Source: Pseudomonas sp. TH41
GTDB taxonomy: Bacteria; Pseudomonadota; Gammaproteobacteria; Pseudomonadales; Pseudomonadaceae
Assembly (NCBI RefSeq): GCF_016650695.1
Contig: NZ_JAEKFH010000003.1
Location: forward strand, 2,376,001 to 2,440,000
Length of the DNA stretch: 64,000 nt
Direction of reading: 5' to 3'
Shown: positions 1-10,059 of the stretch, in pieces
How positions within the stretch are numbered: position 1 is the first letter of the stretch
Layout of the letters: every line of letters starts with the position of its first letter
Notes under the pieces: model-generated
Database searches by the model: none
What the model saw: the letters and a program-made list of their open reading frames with translations, nothing else
Told to the model about the DNA's origin: nothing
Program-made: the position numbers and the translations under genes

Positions 1-19
1 CGAGCCCTGCTCGCGATGG
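1..19. repeat. Possible truncated REP arm at window edge
   Basis: The first bases resemble the inner part of the GAGCAAGCTCGCGATGG arm found in full at several places in this window, with one or two differences. The rest of the element would lie outside the window, so the call is tentative. Confidence 0.3.
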
Positions 20-142
20 CGGCCGCGAAAGCGCCAAATGCTGCATAGCGGGTCGCAATTACCTTCGTTGCTCCCGCCAACGCTTGACTTGAGCTATACC
101 CAAACTCATGCACCACCATAGCGAGACTCAATCAACTGCACC

Positions 143-171
143 TTCCTGAACGAGGGAAGGGCAGCTATGAT
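143..171 (+). promoter_or_regulatory. Candidate sigma-70 promoter of trxA
   Basis: A near-consensus -10 box TATGAT at 166-171 lies 17 bases downstream of TTCCTG (143-148), a weak -35. Transcription would begin near 178, about 30 bases before the trxA start codon. This was read by eye and has no experimental support. Confidence 0.45.
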
Positions 172-207
172 GGGCCACGTTTTTTTGCTTACAACCTGGA
201 GACTTCC

Positions 208-537
208 ATGAGCAGCGATCTTATCAAACACGTTAGCGACGCTAGCTTCGAGGCCGATGTACTCAAGGCCGAAGGCGCTGTATTGGTCGACTACTGGGCT
301 GAATGGTGCGGCCCTTGCAAAATGATCGCTCCAGTTCTGGACGAAATTGCAGAGACTTACAAAGGCAAGCTGACCGTTGCCAAACTGAACATCGATGAGA
401 ACCAGGAAACCCCGGCCAAGCATGGCGTGCGTGGTATCCCGACGCTGATGCTGTTCAAGAACGGCAACGTCGAAGCAACCAAGGTTGGCGCACTCTCGAA
501 GTCGCAACTGGCTGCTTTCCTCGACGCCAACATCTAA
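208..537 (+). CDS. trxA: Thioredoxin 1
   Basis: This is the cytoplasmic disulfide reductase that receives electrons from thioredoxin reductase and reduces ribonucleotide reductase, PAPS reductase and other targets. The 109-residue protein has the usual family length. The active site WCGPC is at residues 33-37 (Cys34 and Cys37), and the cis-proline loop RGIPTLML follows in the second half. A GGAG ribosome site stands shortly before ATG 208. The gene sits just upstream of rho, as in other pseudomonads, and is closed by its own terminator, so the two are probably separate transcription units. Confidence 0.97.
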   Translation: MSSDLIKHVSDASFEADVLKAEGAVLVDYWAEWCGPCKMIAPVLDEIAETYKGKLTVAKLNIDENQETPAKHGVRGIPTLMLFKNGNVEATKVGALSKSQLAAFLDANI

Positions 538-556
538 GTGTCGATTTGAGTGTCCG

Positions 557-587
557 AAAAAGGCCCCGCACATTGCGGGGCTTTTTC
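557..587 (+). terminator. Rho-independent terminator of trxA
   Basis: A GC-rich hairpin (GCCCCGC, short loop, GCGGGGC) is flanked by an A run before and a T run after it. It lies 20 bases past the trxA stop codon. Confidence 0.9.
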
Positions 588-783
588 GTTATTGAGGGCT
601 AGACGCTCTGAAACTCAGGTGTTACATTCGGCCCCGCACTGGTTTCTCCACTGCCCCCTGCTAGCCGTCGCCGACGCACTCCTTTTCGAATAAGTACGCG
701 ATCCTGTCGCCTTCTCTGCGGCGCGGCCTCATTAAGCCAAAAGCTTAATTTCCCCCCTCCATAAATGATTACGTCATTCCTAT
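588..783 (+). promoter_or_regulatory. Long rho leader, probable Pseudomon-Rho RNA region
   Basis: About 195 bases without a gene separate the trxA terminator from rho. They hold a perfect 7-bp hairpin, ATTAAGC/GCTTAAT at 731-749, and G/C-rich segments able to pair. No purine-rich ribosome site precedes ATG 784. A conserved structured motif named Pseudomon-Rho has been described upstream of rho in Pseudomonas, and rho is commonly autoregulated. I could not align this stretch to that motif, so identity is inferred from position. Confidence 0.5.
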
Positions 784-2043
<1,260 letters not shown>

Positions 2044-2064
2044 GTCGAAACACGCTTCAACAAG

Positions 2065-2090
2065 AGCGCCCTGAAAGGGCGCTTTTTTTT
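2065..2090 (+). terminator. Rho-independent terminator of rho
   Basis: An 8-bp stem AGCGCCCT/AGGGCGCT with a short AAA-type loop is followed by eight T residues, 21 bases after the rho stop codon. Confidence 0.93.
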
Positions 2091-2092
2091 GC

Positions 2093-2120
2093 TCGAGATA
2101 TTTGTATCGAGATATTTGTA
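2093..2120. repeat. Perfect 14-bp tandem direct repeat
   Basis: TCGAGATATTTGTA occurs twice head to tail with no spacer, directly after the rho terminator. The remaining 220 bases up to 2341 contain no other recognisable element except the ribosome site of the next gene. Confidence 0.85.
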
Positions 2121-2341
2121 TCCGGATACATACGCTGCGTAAACTGGCGCCCAGTCCATGGGCGTCACCGCCCGCTCACAGCTGATCCATCGCTAGGCAT
2201 TCCCTGCGTTCAATTTTGCTGGCGATTGGTCAAGTGTTCCGACAGGTTAGTCCACGGTTGACCACCTTCGAATATCTCCATTCGCGCTACCGGTGAGCCC
2301 CTTTTTCAATCGGTTTTGTATCTGAAACGACAAGGGGCTTC

Positions 2342-4297
2342 ATGCATACGTTTGGCAATCGCCGTGATATCGACGGCTTACGGGCGCTGGCCGTTATTCC
2401 GGTTGTGCTGTTTCACTTCGGCTTTAGCACCTTCAGCGGTGGCTTCGTCGGCGTCGATATCTTCTTCGTCATTTCCGGCTTCCTGATTACCACCATCCTG
2501 TTCCGTGAGATCAGCGCGCAGCGTTTCAGCTTCGTTGATTTCTGGGCGCGTCGTGCCCGGCGCATCATCCCGGCCTTGAGCGTGGTGATAGTGGTGACGT
2601 TGGTGCTGGGTTGGCTATTGCTGACGGCCAAGGATTTTGCGGAGCTGGGGCGGACGGTCCGTTATCAGGCGCTTTTTATATCGAACATTCTGTTCATGCG
2701 AGAGGACGGCTACTTCCAGCCGGCATCGGAGTTGAAGCCGCTGCTTCATACGTGGTCGTTGGCCGTTGAAGAGCAGTACTACATTTTCTTTCCGCTGCTG
2801 ATGGCATTGTTGATGCGCCATGTTCGCCATTGGCGCTGGATGCTGTTTGCCGTGCTTTTGGTGTCCTTCGGGTTGAACGTCGCCTATATCGACCGCAAGC
2901 CAGATGTCGCATTCTTCTCTCTGCCGACGAGGGCCTGGGAACTGTTGTGCGGTGCGATGCTGGCGGTTTTGCCTGCGTCGAAGTACTCGGCGCGGCCCTG
3001 GTTCTATCAGTTTGTCGGGCTGGCCGGGTTTGTTGCGGTGCTGGTTGCTGTTTTCACGTTCAACAAAACCACCGCGTTCCCTGGCTGGGCTGCATTGCTG
3101 CCGGTTCTCGGTGCGACCGCCATGATCTGGTCGGGCGGCCAGGGTACGACGTGGGTCGGTAAATTGTTGAGTGCCCGCGGGCTGGTTTGGATTGGTTTGA
3201 TTTCCTACTCCCTGTATTTGTGGCACTGGCCGGTCTACGTCTACGCAAATGCCATCTCGATTGACGGTATTCAGCCAGTTGAGGCGATAGGCTGGATTGG
3301 ACTGGCGCTGGGTCTGGCGTGGGTGAGCTGGCGTTTCGTCGAGCTTCCATTCCGTGAAAAGCGAGTGCTTGCCGGACGAAGATCCGTGTTGGTGGGCGGT
3401 TTGCTGACAATGGCGGCTCTGGCGGTCATAGGTTCGGCCGTGCGATCGGCGGATGGCGTTCCTCAGCGTCTGACCGGCAAAGCCCTGGATTATGCGCAGT
3501 CTCGCGAATGGAAGGCTGGGCAGTTGAAGTGCATGTTGGTGACCTCAGACAAAAACCTGGACAAGGCGTGCCTGGTCGGTGGCAACACTGATGTTCCTGC
3601 GACGAAGATGTTCTGGGGCGACAGTCATGCCGCGGCGCTGTTACCGGCCATCGAACACAACGCACAACTTGAAGGTCATCCGGTGTGGCTGTACAGCATG
3701 AGTGCCTGTTCGCCGGTTCTCAGCGACGATCAACGCCAGCGCTGCAATGACTTCAACGAGCGAACAATGGAGCGGGTTCGCAGCCTGAAGATCAAGGATG
3801 TGGTACTGGCATCCAACTGGAGCCTTAACGTTTACGGCCGTGAAGACGGTGATAAAAAAGTGCTGCTCAACGAGCACGACGACACGGCTCATGCTGAGCA
3901 GCGCATGGCCACAGCACTCAAGGCGCGGGTGGCGGCATTACGGGAGGCGGGCGCGCAAGTCTGGCTGTTCAAGGAAGTACCGCTGCAGCGCAAGGGCAGC
4001 GTTTCTCGCCTGACCAGCCTGGCCCGTATCGGCGGCTCGGTCGAAGGGTTGGGGCGGCCGCTTGAGGAGCATTTGGCAAGGCAGCGCTTTCTCAGTGCCC
4101 TGTTCGACTCGATGAGCGCCGCAGACCCGGGCGTGCATGTCATCGACCCGACGCCGATGATGTGTTCGGACCGGATCTGCAACATCGAAATCAACGGTCG
4201 CTCGTTGTACAAGGATGAAGATCATCTGTCGGACAGCGGCAGCGCCAGATTGAGCCCTTTGTTTACTCCGGTGCTGCTGGGTGCAAATCAAAATTGA
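2342..4297 (+). CDS. Membrane O-acyltransferase with C-terminal SGNH domain (OafA/YrhL type)
   Basis: Likely O-acetylates a cell-surface polysaccharide such as O-antigen. Residues 1 to about 350 form the multi-pass acyltransferase-3 domain, including an RDIDGLRALAV start and the GVDIFFVISGFLIT segment typical of the family. After a linker, residues about 420-640 form a periplasmic SGNH hydrolase-like domain with GDSH at 426-429 and the DxxH pair Asp625/His628. At 651 residues it has the length of two-domain OafA proteins. AAGGGG precedes the ATG. The gene stands alone, with no surface-polysaccharide genes beside it, so the substrate cannot be stated. Confidence 0.85.
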   Translation: MHTFGNRRDIDGLRALAVIPVVLFHFGFSTFSGGFVGVDIFFVISGFLITTILFREISAQRFSFVDFWARRARRIIPALSVVIVVTLVLGWLLLTAKDFAELGRTVRYQALFISNILFMREDGYFQPASELKPLLHTWSLAVEEQYYIFFPLLMALLMRHVRHWRWMLFAVLLVSFGLNVAYIDRKPDVAFFSLPTRAWELLCGAMLAVLPASKYSARPWFYQFVGLAGFVAVLVAVFTFNKTTAFPGWAALLPVLGATAMIWSGGQGTTWVGKLLSARGLVWIGLISYSLYLWHWPVYVYANAISIDGIQPVEAIGWIGLALGLAWVSWRFVELPFREKRVLAGRRSVLVGGLLTMAALAVIGSAVRSADGVPQRLTGKALDYAQSREWKAGQLKCMLVTSDKNLDKACLVGGNTDVPATKMFWGDSHAAALLPAIEHNAQLEGHPVWLYSMSACSPVLSDDQRQRCNDFNERTMERVRSLKIKDVVLASNWSLNVYGREDGDKKVLLNEHDDTAHAEQRMATALKARVAALREAGAQVWLFKEVPLQRKGSVSRLTSLARIGGSVEGLGRPLEEHLARQRFLSALFDSMSAADPGVHVIDPTPMMCSDRICNIEINGRSLYKDEDHLSDSGSARLSPLFTPVLLGANQN

Positions 4298-4377
4298 TCA
4301 GTGCTGAGCGCTGACAGGCTGCTGTTCGGCCGTCAGAGCAGGTAGGATGTACGCCTATTTTCGGGGTGGCATCTTCA

Positions 4378-5844
4378 ATGAAATTCAAGGACCTTCGGGA
4401 TTTCGTGCAGCAACTTGAGCAGCGCGGAGAGTTGAAACGCATCCAGATCCCCGTCTCTCCAGTGCTGGAGATGACAGAAGTCTGCGACCGCACGCTGCGG
4501 GCCAAAGGCCCGGCGCTGTTGTTCGAGAACCCTACCGGCTACGACATCCCGGTACTTGGCAACCTGTTCGGCACCCCCGAGCGGGTGGCCATGGGCATGG
4601 GCGCCGAGGCGGTCAGTGAACTGCGCGAGATCGGCAAGCTGCTGGCTTTCCTAAAAGAGCCTGAGCCACCGAAAGGCCTGAAAGACGCCTGGTCGAAGCT
4701 GCCGATTTTCCGCAAGATCATCGCGATGGCGCCGAAAGTCGTCAAAGACGCGGTCTGCCAGGAAGTGGTCATTGAAGGCGATGACGTTGATCTTGCCATG
4801 CTGCCGGTGCAGACCTGCTGGCCCGGCGACGTCGGCCCGCTGATCACTTGGGGTCTTACCGTCACCAAGGGGCCGAACAAGGATCGCCAGAACCTCGGCA
4901 TCTACCGTCAGCAAGTGATCGGCCGCAACAAGGTCATCATGCGCTGGCTGAGTCACCGTGGCGGCGCACTGGATTACCGCGAATGGTGCGAGAAACACCC
5001 CGGCCAGCCGTTCCCGGTATCCGTGGCGTTGGGGGCTGACCCGGCGACAATTCTTGGCGCGGTGACGCCGGTACCGGACAGCCTTTCTGAATACGCTTTC
5101 GCCGGACTGCTGCGCGGTAACCGCACCGAACTGGTGAAGTGCCGAGGTAATGACCTCCAAGTGCCGGCCACCGCCGAGATCATCCTCGAGGGTGTGATTC
5201 ATCCTGGCGAGATGGCCGACGAAGGCCCGTACGGCGACCACACCGGTTACTACAACGAAGTCGACAGCTTCCCGGTGTTCACTGTCGAGCGCATCACCCA
5301 TCGGATCAAACCGATCTACCACAGCACTTACACCGGCCGTCCGCCGGATGAGCCGGCGATTCTCGGCGTGGCGCTGAACGAAGTGTTCGTGCCGATCCTG
5401 CAGAAGCAGTTCCCGGAGATCACCGACTTCTACCTGCCGCCCGAAGGTTGCTCGTACCGCATGGCCATTGTGACCATGAAGAAGTCGTATCCCGGCCATG
5501 CCAAGCGGGTAATGCTCGGTGTCTGGTCGTTTTTGCGACAGTTCATGTACACCAAGTTCGTTATCGTCACCGACGACGATATCAACGCACGCGACTGGAA
5601 CGATGTGATCTGGGCCATCACCACGCGCATGGACCCCAAGCGCGACACGGTGATGATCGACAACACGCCGATCGACTACCTGGATTTCGCCTCGCCGGTT
5701 TCCGGCCTGGGGTCGAAAATGGGGCTCGATGCCACGCATAAATGGCCGGGCGAAACCACCCGCGAGTGGGGCCGGGTCATCGTCAAGGACGAGGCCGTTA
5801 CCCAGCGGATCGATGCCATCTGGAATCAGTTAGGAATAGATTGA
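4378..5844 (+). CDS. ubiD: 4-hydroxy-3-polyprenylbenzoate decarboxylase UbiD
   Basis: Decarboxylates the prenylated 4-hydroxybenzoate ring in ubiquinone synthesis, using the prenylated flavin supplied by UbiX. The 488-residue protein matches the bacterial UbiD length. It carries the family stretches around residues 160-330, including [14 protein letters not shown] and [13 protein letters not shown] with the acidic residues near the cofactor. I chose ATG 4378 (MKFKDLRDF) rather than the in-frame GTG at 4366, because family members begin this way and GGGGTGG lies about 8 bases upstream. Its stop overlaps the start of the next gene (TGATG). Confidence 0.95.
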   Translation: MKFKDLRDFVQQLEQRGELKRIQIPVSPVLEMTEVCDRTLRAKGPALLFENPTGYDIPVLGNLFGTPERVAMGMGAEAVSELREIGKLLAFLKEPEPPKGLKDAWSKLPIFRKIIAMAPKVVKDAVCQEVVIEGDDVDLAMLPVQTCWPGDVGPLITWGLTVTKGPNKDRQNLGIYRQQVIGRNKVIMRWLSHRGGALDYREWCEKHPGQPFPVSVALGADPATILGAVTPVPDSLSEYAFAGLLRGNRTELVKCRGNDLQVPATAEIILEGVIHPGEMADEGPYGDHTGYYNEVDSFPVFTVERITHRIKPIYHSTYTGRPPDEPAILGVALNEVFVPILQKQFPEITDFYLPPEGCSYRMAIVTMKKSYPGHAKRVMLGVWSFLRQFMYTKFVIVTDDDINARDWNDVIWAITTRMDPKRDTVMIDNTPIDYLDFASPVSGLGSKMGLDATHKWPGETTREWGRVIVKDEAVTQRIDAIWNQLGID

Positions 5845-6812
5845 TGCGTGTAACTTTGCAGCCCTCCGGAGCAGTGCTAGAGATTCTGCCCGGTGAGCGG
5901 ATTCTCGATGGCGCGCGGCGTCTGGGCTATGAATGCCCACAAAGCTGCCGCAACGGCAATTGCCATATATGCGCCGCGTTGCTGGTGGAAGGGCGGGTCG
6001 AACAGGAAGGCGGTGTGCGCGACCATGGCGAGTTCTACACTTGCATAGCAGAGCCGCTGGAAGACTGCATCGTGCTGTGGGATGGCGTGCTCGCGCTGGG
6101 AGAATTGCCGGTGCGCAACTTCTCGTGTCAGGTCATTGAATGCAGGGACGTCGGCGGCGATACCTGGCGCGTGCGGCTGCGAGCACCGGCTGGCAAGCCA
6201 CCGCGCTATCACGCCGGGCAGTATCTGATGATCGAGCGTGAGAGTGGCGAGAAATCCGCGTTCTCCCTGGCCTCCGCGCCGCATGGTGGGCGTGATCTGG
6301 AAATACATGTGTTGGCGCGCGAAAGCAGTGCCCTGAGCCTGATCGAGCAGCTGCAGCGCAATACGTTGGTGCGCATCGAGATGCCATTCGGCGATACCCA
6401 TCTGGCGGAACTGCCTGACGGTCCGTTGGTGCTGATTGCGGCGGGCACCGGCATGGGCCAGATTCACAGCCTGATCGAGCATTGCCGCGCCACGGGCTTC
6501 AAGCATCCTGTGCATTTGTATTGGGGTGTGCGTCGTCCGGAAGACTTTTATGACATAGAACATTGGGATGAATGGCTGAAACTGCCCAATCTGTTCCTGC
6601 ATAAAGTGGTGAGCGATCAATGTGGCTGGCAGGGGCGCTGTGGCATGTTGCATGAGGCGGTGTGTGAAGACTTCCCTGACCTGAAAGCGCTGCATGTGTA
6701 TGCCAGCGGTTCTCCGGCAATGGTCTATGGCACGCTGGATGCCTTGGTTGAGGCCGGGATGGACGCCCATCAGATGCGCGCCGATGTATTTGCATACGCG
6801 CCACGATCTTGA
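5844..6812 (+). CDS. Ferredoxin-type NAD(P)H reductase, annotated as CDP-6-deoxy-delta-3,4-glucoseen reductase
   Basis: This is a flavin and iron-sulfur electron-transfer protein of 322 residues. The N-terminal [2Fe-2S] domain has Cys35, Cys40 and Cys43 (C-x4-C-x2-C) and a fourth cysteine near 72. A flavin-binding region with SAFSLASAP follows near residue 140, then a nucleotide-binding segment AAGTGMGQ near 200. It is translationally coupled to ubiD by a one-base overlap. The usual database name comes from a deoxysugar enzyme, and no deoxysugar genes are here. Supplying electrons to ubiquinone-pathway enzymes or to a flavin is more plausible from context, but that is inference. Confidence 0.75.
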   Translation: MRVTLQPSGAVLEILPGERILDGARRLGYECPQSCRNGNCHICAALLVEGRVEQEGGVRDHGEFYTCIAEPLEDCIVLWDGVLALGELPVRNFSCQVIECRDVGGDTWRVRLRAPAGKPPRYHAGQYLMIERESGEKSAFSLASAPHGGRDLEIHVLARESSALSLIEQLQRNTLVRIEMPFGDTHLAELPDGPLVLIAAGTGMGQIHSLIEHCRATGFKHPVHLYWGVRRPEDFYDIEHWDEWLKLPNLFLHKVVSDQCGWQGRCGMLHEAVCEDFPDLKALHVYASGSPAMVYGTLDALVEAGMDAHQMRADVFAYAPRS

Positions 6813-6866
6813 TCCTCGATTTTGATCGGCGATCTTGATCCCCGTTCTTGGCGCCTGTTAGTCCTT

Positions 6867-7349
6867 CTAGAATCGTAACCCTGTCGTCACCATGAAGGCG
6901 TTGGCGCCGAGCAGTACCAGCTCGGCGGCCAACGGGCCGTAGTGGGTGCCAATGGACGGAATAATCACCGGTGCCACTCCAAAGCGGTTGAGAGGAATCT
7001 TGTCCTGGTACTTTCCGCTGTAACCTTCAAGCAGCCCTCCGGTAAGTTTTAGATAAACCGGATATTGGGCGCTGTCGAAGCGTTTGCCCGCATAGGCATA
7101 GTTTGAACGCTGGCTGAACGAGTTACGAAAAGTCGCCCCGCCAAATACCCAGCCGGACGCTTCGTTACGTTCAATGCCAATCAGGTCCTGATTGTTATTG
7201 TGGTCGGGATCCGGCGAGTAATGTTTGGTATAGACGCTGGTCTGTGCATACCAGAAGCCCTTGTCTTGTTGCGCGTCATCTTGCGCCATGGCGAGGCCGG
7301 CCGGGATCATTAACAACAACATGGCGCAAAGCGCTGGTTTTTTCATCAT
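6867..7349 (-). CDS. Small outer-membrane beta-barrel, PagP-like lipid A acyltransferase candidate
   Basis: The 160-residue protein begins with a signal peptide ending near AMA at residues 20-22. Alternating strands follow, and it ends in aromatic Phe (TTGLRF), typical of an outer-membrane barrel. The C-terminal part (Tyr-Gly-Pro and the IPLNRFGVAPVIIPSIG stretch) resembles E. coli PagP, which moves palmitate onto lipid A. His43 and Ser77 could match the PagP catalytic His and Ser, but the Asp preceding the Ser is Asn76 here. P. aeruginosa has a divergent PagP of this kind. Function is inferred; a plain structural porin-like protein is the alternative. Confidence 0.5.
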   Translation of the reverse strand: MMKKPALCAMLLLMIPAGLAMAQDDAQQDKGFWYAQTSVYTKHYSPDPDHNNNQDLIGIERNEASGWVFGGATFRNSFSQRSNYAYAGKRFDSAQYPVYLKLTGGLLEGYSGKYQDKIPLNRFGVAPVIIPSIGTHYGPLAAELVLLGANAFMVTTGLRF

Positions 7350-7699
7350 GCAGCCCTGTTAAACAGTGTGGCTTGCGCCTTGGGGAGGCTGTTATACGTG
7401 GACGTCCGACGATGGGAAAGGTAGAGAGTCTGAGAGTTTAGTAGGAAATGTCTGGCGCCTTCATGAATGGATCCTGAATGAGTCGAACGCTTATGCATAT
7501 GTCATTCAGGTATTTAAGATATTTCCAAAATGGTATTAGGCTATATAAAACGTAACGCCGCCAGTGATGACCACTATTTGTGGGTGTCACAACTGTCATA
7601 CATCCTTTAGCACTTTTCGTTTTACCGTTACTGCTATATGTTCTATGAAGCGAATCTTGCTTATATCTTGTAATACTTGTGGGGCCGAACACTTTCGCC
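7350..7699. other. A/T-rich intergenic region between divergent genes
   Basis: These 350 bases separate the PagP-like gene from chaC and are distinctly richer in A and T than the neighbouring genes, especially 7490-7680. They must hold both divergent promoters. I see A/T-rich hexamers (TATATA, TAATAC) but no pair with convincing spacing, no strong hairpin and no credible coding region. Confidence 0.6.
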
Positions 7700-8368
7700 A
7701 TGAGCGCCATTGAATCTGCTTTTTTGAATCTGGCTTACCCTCCGCGGCTCGATCTGGGGCCGCAGCTTACGCACGAACAATTGCTCAGCTCGATGCAGTC
7801 GACCATGGCACGCCATAAGGGTGGCCCGGTCTGGCTGTTCGCGTATGGCTCGCTGATCTGGCGGCCTGAATGCGCGGCGGTGGAGCGGGTGCGCGGTCGT
7901 GTGCATGGCTACCATCGCGGTTTGTACCTGTGGTCCCACGAACATCGCGGCACGCCGGAAGTACCGGGGCTGGTGTTTGGCCTGGATCGCGGCGGTTCTT
8001 GCAGCGGTTTCGCTTATCGCTTGCCCGAAGAACAACTCGACGCTTCGCTCTATGCCTTGTGGCAGCGCGAAATGCCATTCCCCTCCTATCGTCCACACTG
8101 GCTCAACTGCCGCCTCGAAGACGGAAACCAGGTTCAGGCATTGGGGTTTGTTTTAGAGCGTCACCTGCCCAGCTATGCCGGCAACTTGCCCGATCATGTG
8201 CTGAGCCACGTGTTCGAAAACGCCTGCGGGCGTTACGGCACCACGCGCGATTATGTCGAGCAGACCGCCCACGCCCTGCGTAGCCACGCCATGCCAGACC
8301 GGAATCTGGAGGCACGGCTCAAACGTTGTCGATCAAAGTCCGATCAGGCGAGCGCTTCGCGGGTCTAG
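7700..8368 (+). CDS. chaC: ChaC-type gamma-glutamylcyclotransferase (glutathione-specific)
   Basis: Predicted to cleave glutathione to 5-oxoproline and cysteinylglycine. Family features are the substrate-binding stretch WLFAYGSLIWRPE near residues 50-62 and the EQLDASLYALWQREM helix holding the catalytic glutamate region. ATG 7700 gives 222 residues, the usual size. An in-frame GTG at 7679 would add seven residues, but neither start has a clear ribosome site. The gene stands alone and converges with the next gene over a short terminator. Confidence 0.88.
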   Translation: MSAIESAFLNLAYPPRLDLGPQLTHEQLLSSMQSTMARHKGGPVWLFAYGSLIWRPECAAVERVRGRVHGYHRGLYLWSHEHRGTPEVPGLVFGLDRGGSCSGFAYRLPEEQLDASLYALWQREMPFPSYRPHWLNCRLEDGNQVQALGFVLERHLPSYAGNLPDHVLSHVFENACGRYGTTRDYVEQTAHALRSHAMPDRNLEARLKRCRSKSDQASASRV

Positions 8369-8373
8369 GGTTG

Positions 8374-8405
8374 AAAAAGCGATCTGAACACTCTCCAGAC
8401 CGCTT
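8374..8405 (-). terminator. Terminator of the quinone oxidoreductase gene
   Basis: On the minus strand, AAGCGGTCTG pairs with CAGATCGCTT (10 bp with one G-U) and is followed by a short T run. It lies between two converging genes and may also slow transcription from chaC. Confidence 0.7.
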
Positions 8406-8413
8406 CATTCGGC

Positions 8414-9391
8414 TCAGCGAACCTGAACCACCACCTTCCCGACCGCCTTACGCTGCCCAAGATCATTAATCGCCTGCGCCGTATTGTTCAGCGGATACAC
8501 CTGCGACACCAACGGCTTCAACTTGCCCTCGGCAAACCAGCCAAACAACTGCTGGAAGTTAGCCGCGTTATCCTGTGGCTGACGTTGGGCAAACGAGCCC
8601 CAGAAAACGCCAATCACTGACGCACCTTTGAGCAGGGCAAGGTTCACCGGCAGTTCCGGAATGCGTCCGCTGGCGAAACCGACCACCAGCAGGCGACCGT
8701 TCCAGGCGATGGCGCGGATGGCCTGGTCGAACAGATCGCCGCCGACCGGGTCGTAGATCACGTCGGCGCCCTGGCCATCGGTCAGGCGCTTGATTTCGTC
8801 CTTGAGGCTGGTTTCGCTGTAGTTGATCAGTTCATCGGCGCCGGCAGCCTTGGCCACGGCAAGTTTTTCGGCGCTGCTGGCGGCGGCGATCACGCGGGCG
8901 CCCATGGCTTTGCCGATTTCCACGGCGGCCAGGCCGACACCGCCCGAAGCGCCGAGGACCAGCAGGGTTTCCCCCGGTTGCAAGTTGCCCCGTTGCTTGA
9001 GCGCATGCATCGAGGTGCCGTAGGTCATGCTGAACGCGGCGGCGGTGTTGAAGTCCATGGACGGCGGAATGGGCAGCACGTTGTAACCCGGCACGGCGAC
9101 CTGTTCGGCGAAGCTGCCCCAACCGGTCAAGGCCATGACCCGGTCACCGACTTTCAGATGGCTAACCTTTTCGCCCACCGCGCTGACCACGCCAGCCGCT
9201 TCGCCACCCGGCGAAAACGGGAAGGGCGGCTTGAACTGGTATTTGCCCTCGATGATCAACGTGTCCGGGAAATTGACCCCGGCGGCGTGCACATCCAGCA
9301 GGATTTCATTCTTCTTCGCGACAGGGCTGGCGACGTCTTCCAGCACCAGCGATTCGGCAGGGCCGAAGGCTTTGCACAGCACGGCTTTCAT
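8414..9391 (-). CDS. NADPH:quinone oxidoreductase, zinc-independent MDR family
   Basis: Medium-chain dehydrogenase/reductase of 325 residues with the layout of quinone reductase Qor: an N-terminal GroES-like domain (MKAVLCKAFG start) and a Rossmann domain with LVLGASGGVGLAAVEIGKAMGA near residue 145. The structural zinc cysteines of alcohol dehydrogenases are absent, as expected for this branch. I chose ATG at 9391 because an AAAGGA ribosome site precedes it; a longer in-frame start at 9481 would add an atypical N-terminus. It probably reduces quinones or enones with NADPH, but the substrate cannot be told. Confidence 0.85.
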   Translation of the reverse strand: MKAVLCKAFGPAESLVLEDVASPVAKKNEILLDVHAAGVNFPDTLIIEGKYQFKPPFPFSPGGEAAGVVSAVGEKVSHLKVGDRVMALTGWGSFAEQVAVPGYNVLPIPPSMDFNTAAAFSMTYGTSMHALKQRGNLQPGETLLVLGASGGVGLAAVEIGKAMGARVIAAASSAEKLAVAKAAGADELINYSETSLKDEIKRLTDGQGADVIYDPVGGDLFDQAIRAIAWNGRLLVVGFASGRIPELPVNLALLKGASVIGVFWGSFAQRQPQDNAANFQQLFGWFAEGKLKPLVSQVYPLNNTAQAINDLGQRKAVGKVVVQVR

Positions 9392-9541
9392 CAGGGCTAT
9401 TCCTTTGGGAGTGATGGCCGATAAGTGTAGGTGTGTGAATCGATGGGTCAACGAGCATGCCCGGCCCTGATAGGCAGCCATAAGCTTGTGCTAGCGCGGC
9501 GGGTCGTTATGCTAGGCCGCAAACCGGATTAGGAGCGAATT

Positions 9542-9952
9542 GTGAAAGCGTGGATCATGTTGATGCTGGCCCTGTCTCTGCCCATGGCAGTGATGGCCGA
9601 AGAAGCAGCCAAAGAAGGTGAAGGCCCGAAAGTCAGCTATTTGAGCCTGAGCCCGCCGTTCGTGGGTAATTATGGGTTGGATGGCACGCCGAAGTTGAAG
9701 GTTTTCAAGGCTGATGTGGCGTTGCGTGTGACCGGTGAAGAAGCGACCAAACTGGTGAAGGCCAATGAGCCATTGATTCGCAATCAACTGGTCGCGTTGT
9801 TCGCCCAGCAGACGACCGAGGCGATGAACAGCGTCGACGGCAAGGAAAAGCTGCGTCAGGAAGCCCTGAAACAGACCCAGCAAGTGATGAACGACGAAAC
9901 TGGCAAGCCGGTGGTTGAGGACTTGTTGTTCAACAACCTCATTATTCAGTAA
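9542..9952 (+). CDS. FliL-like secreted or periplasmic protein
   Basis: The 136-residue protein has an N-terminal hydrophobic segment that looks like a cleavable signal (MAVMAEEA at residues 15-22). The rest resembles the periplasmic FliL domain: VSYLSLSPPFVGNY, then PKLKVFKADVALRV and two helices. FliL stabilises the flagellar stator, but no flagellar genes lie nearby, so this is a paralogue of unknown role. Translation starts at GTG, with AGGAG about seven bases upstream. Confidence 0.7.
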   Translation: MKAWIMLMLALSLPMAVMAEEAAKEGEGPKVSYLSLSPPFVGNYGLDGTPKLKVFKADVALRVTGEEATKLVKANEPLIRNQLVALFAQQTTEAMNSVDGKEKLRQEALKQTQQVMNDETGKPVVEDLLFNNLIIQ

Positions 9953-9977
9953 GTTCTGATTTGAATGGCTTATCGCC

Positions 9978-10052
9978 AAGATCGCAGCCTTCGGCAGCTC
10001 CTACATGGGTTCGCATTTCCCTGTAGGAGCTGCCGCAGGCTGCGATCTTTTA
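9978..10052. repeat. REPIN, family A (GATCGCAG...CAGCTCCTACA arms)
   Basis: Two inverted arms built on TGTAGGAGCTGCCG and GCTGCGATCTTTT face each other around a short spacer between converging genes. The same arms recur six more times in the window. Confidence 0.9.
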
Positions 10053-10059
10053 GCGGTCT

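Noticed and set aside
7438..7710. A 90-codon minus-strand frame in the A/T-rich gap before chaC
   Set aside because: Codon use is unlike neighbouring genes, there is no ribosome site, no recognisable domain, and it overlaps the chaC start region.
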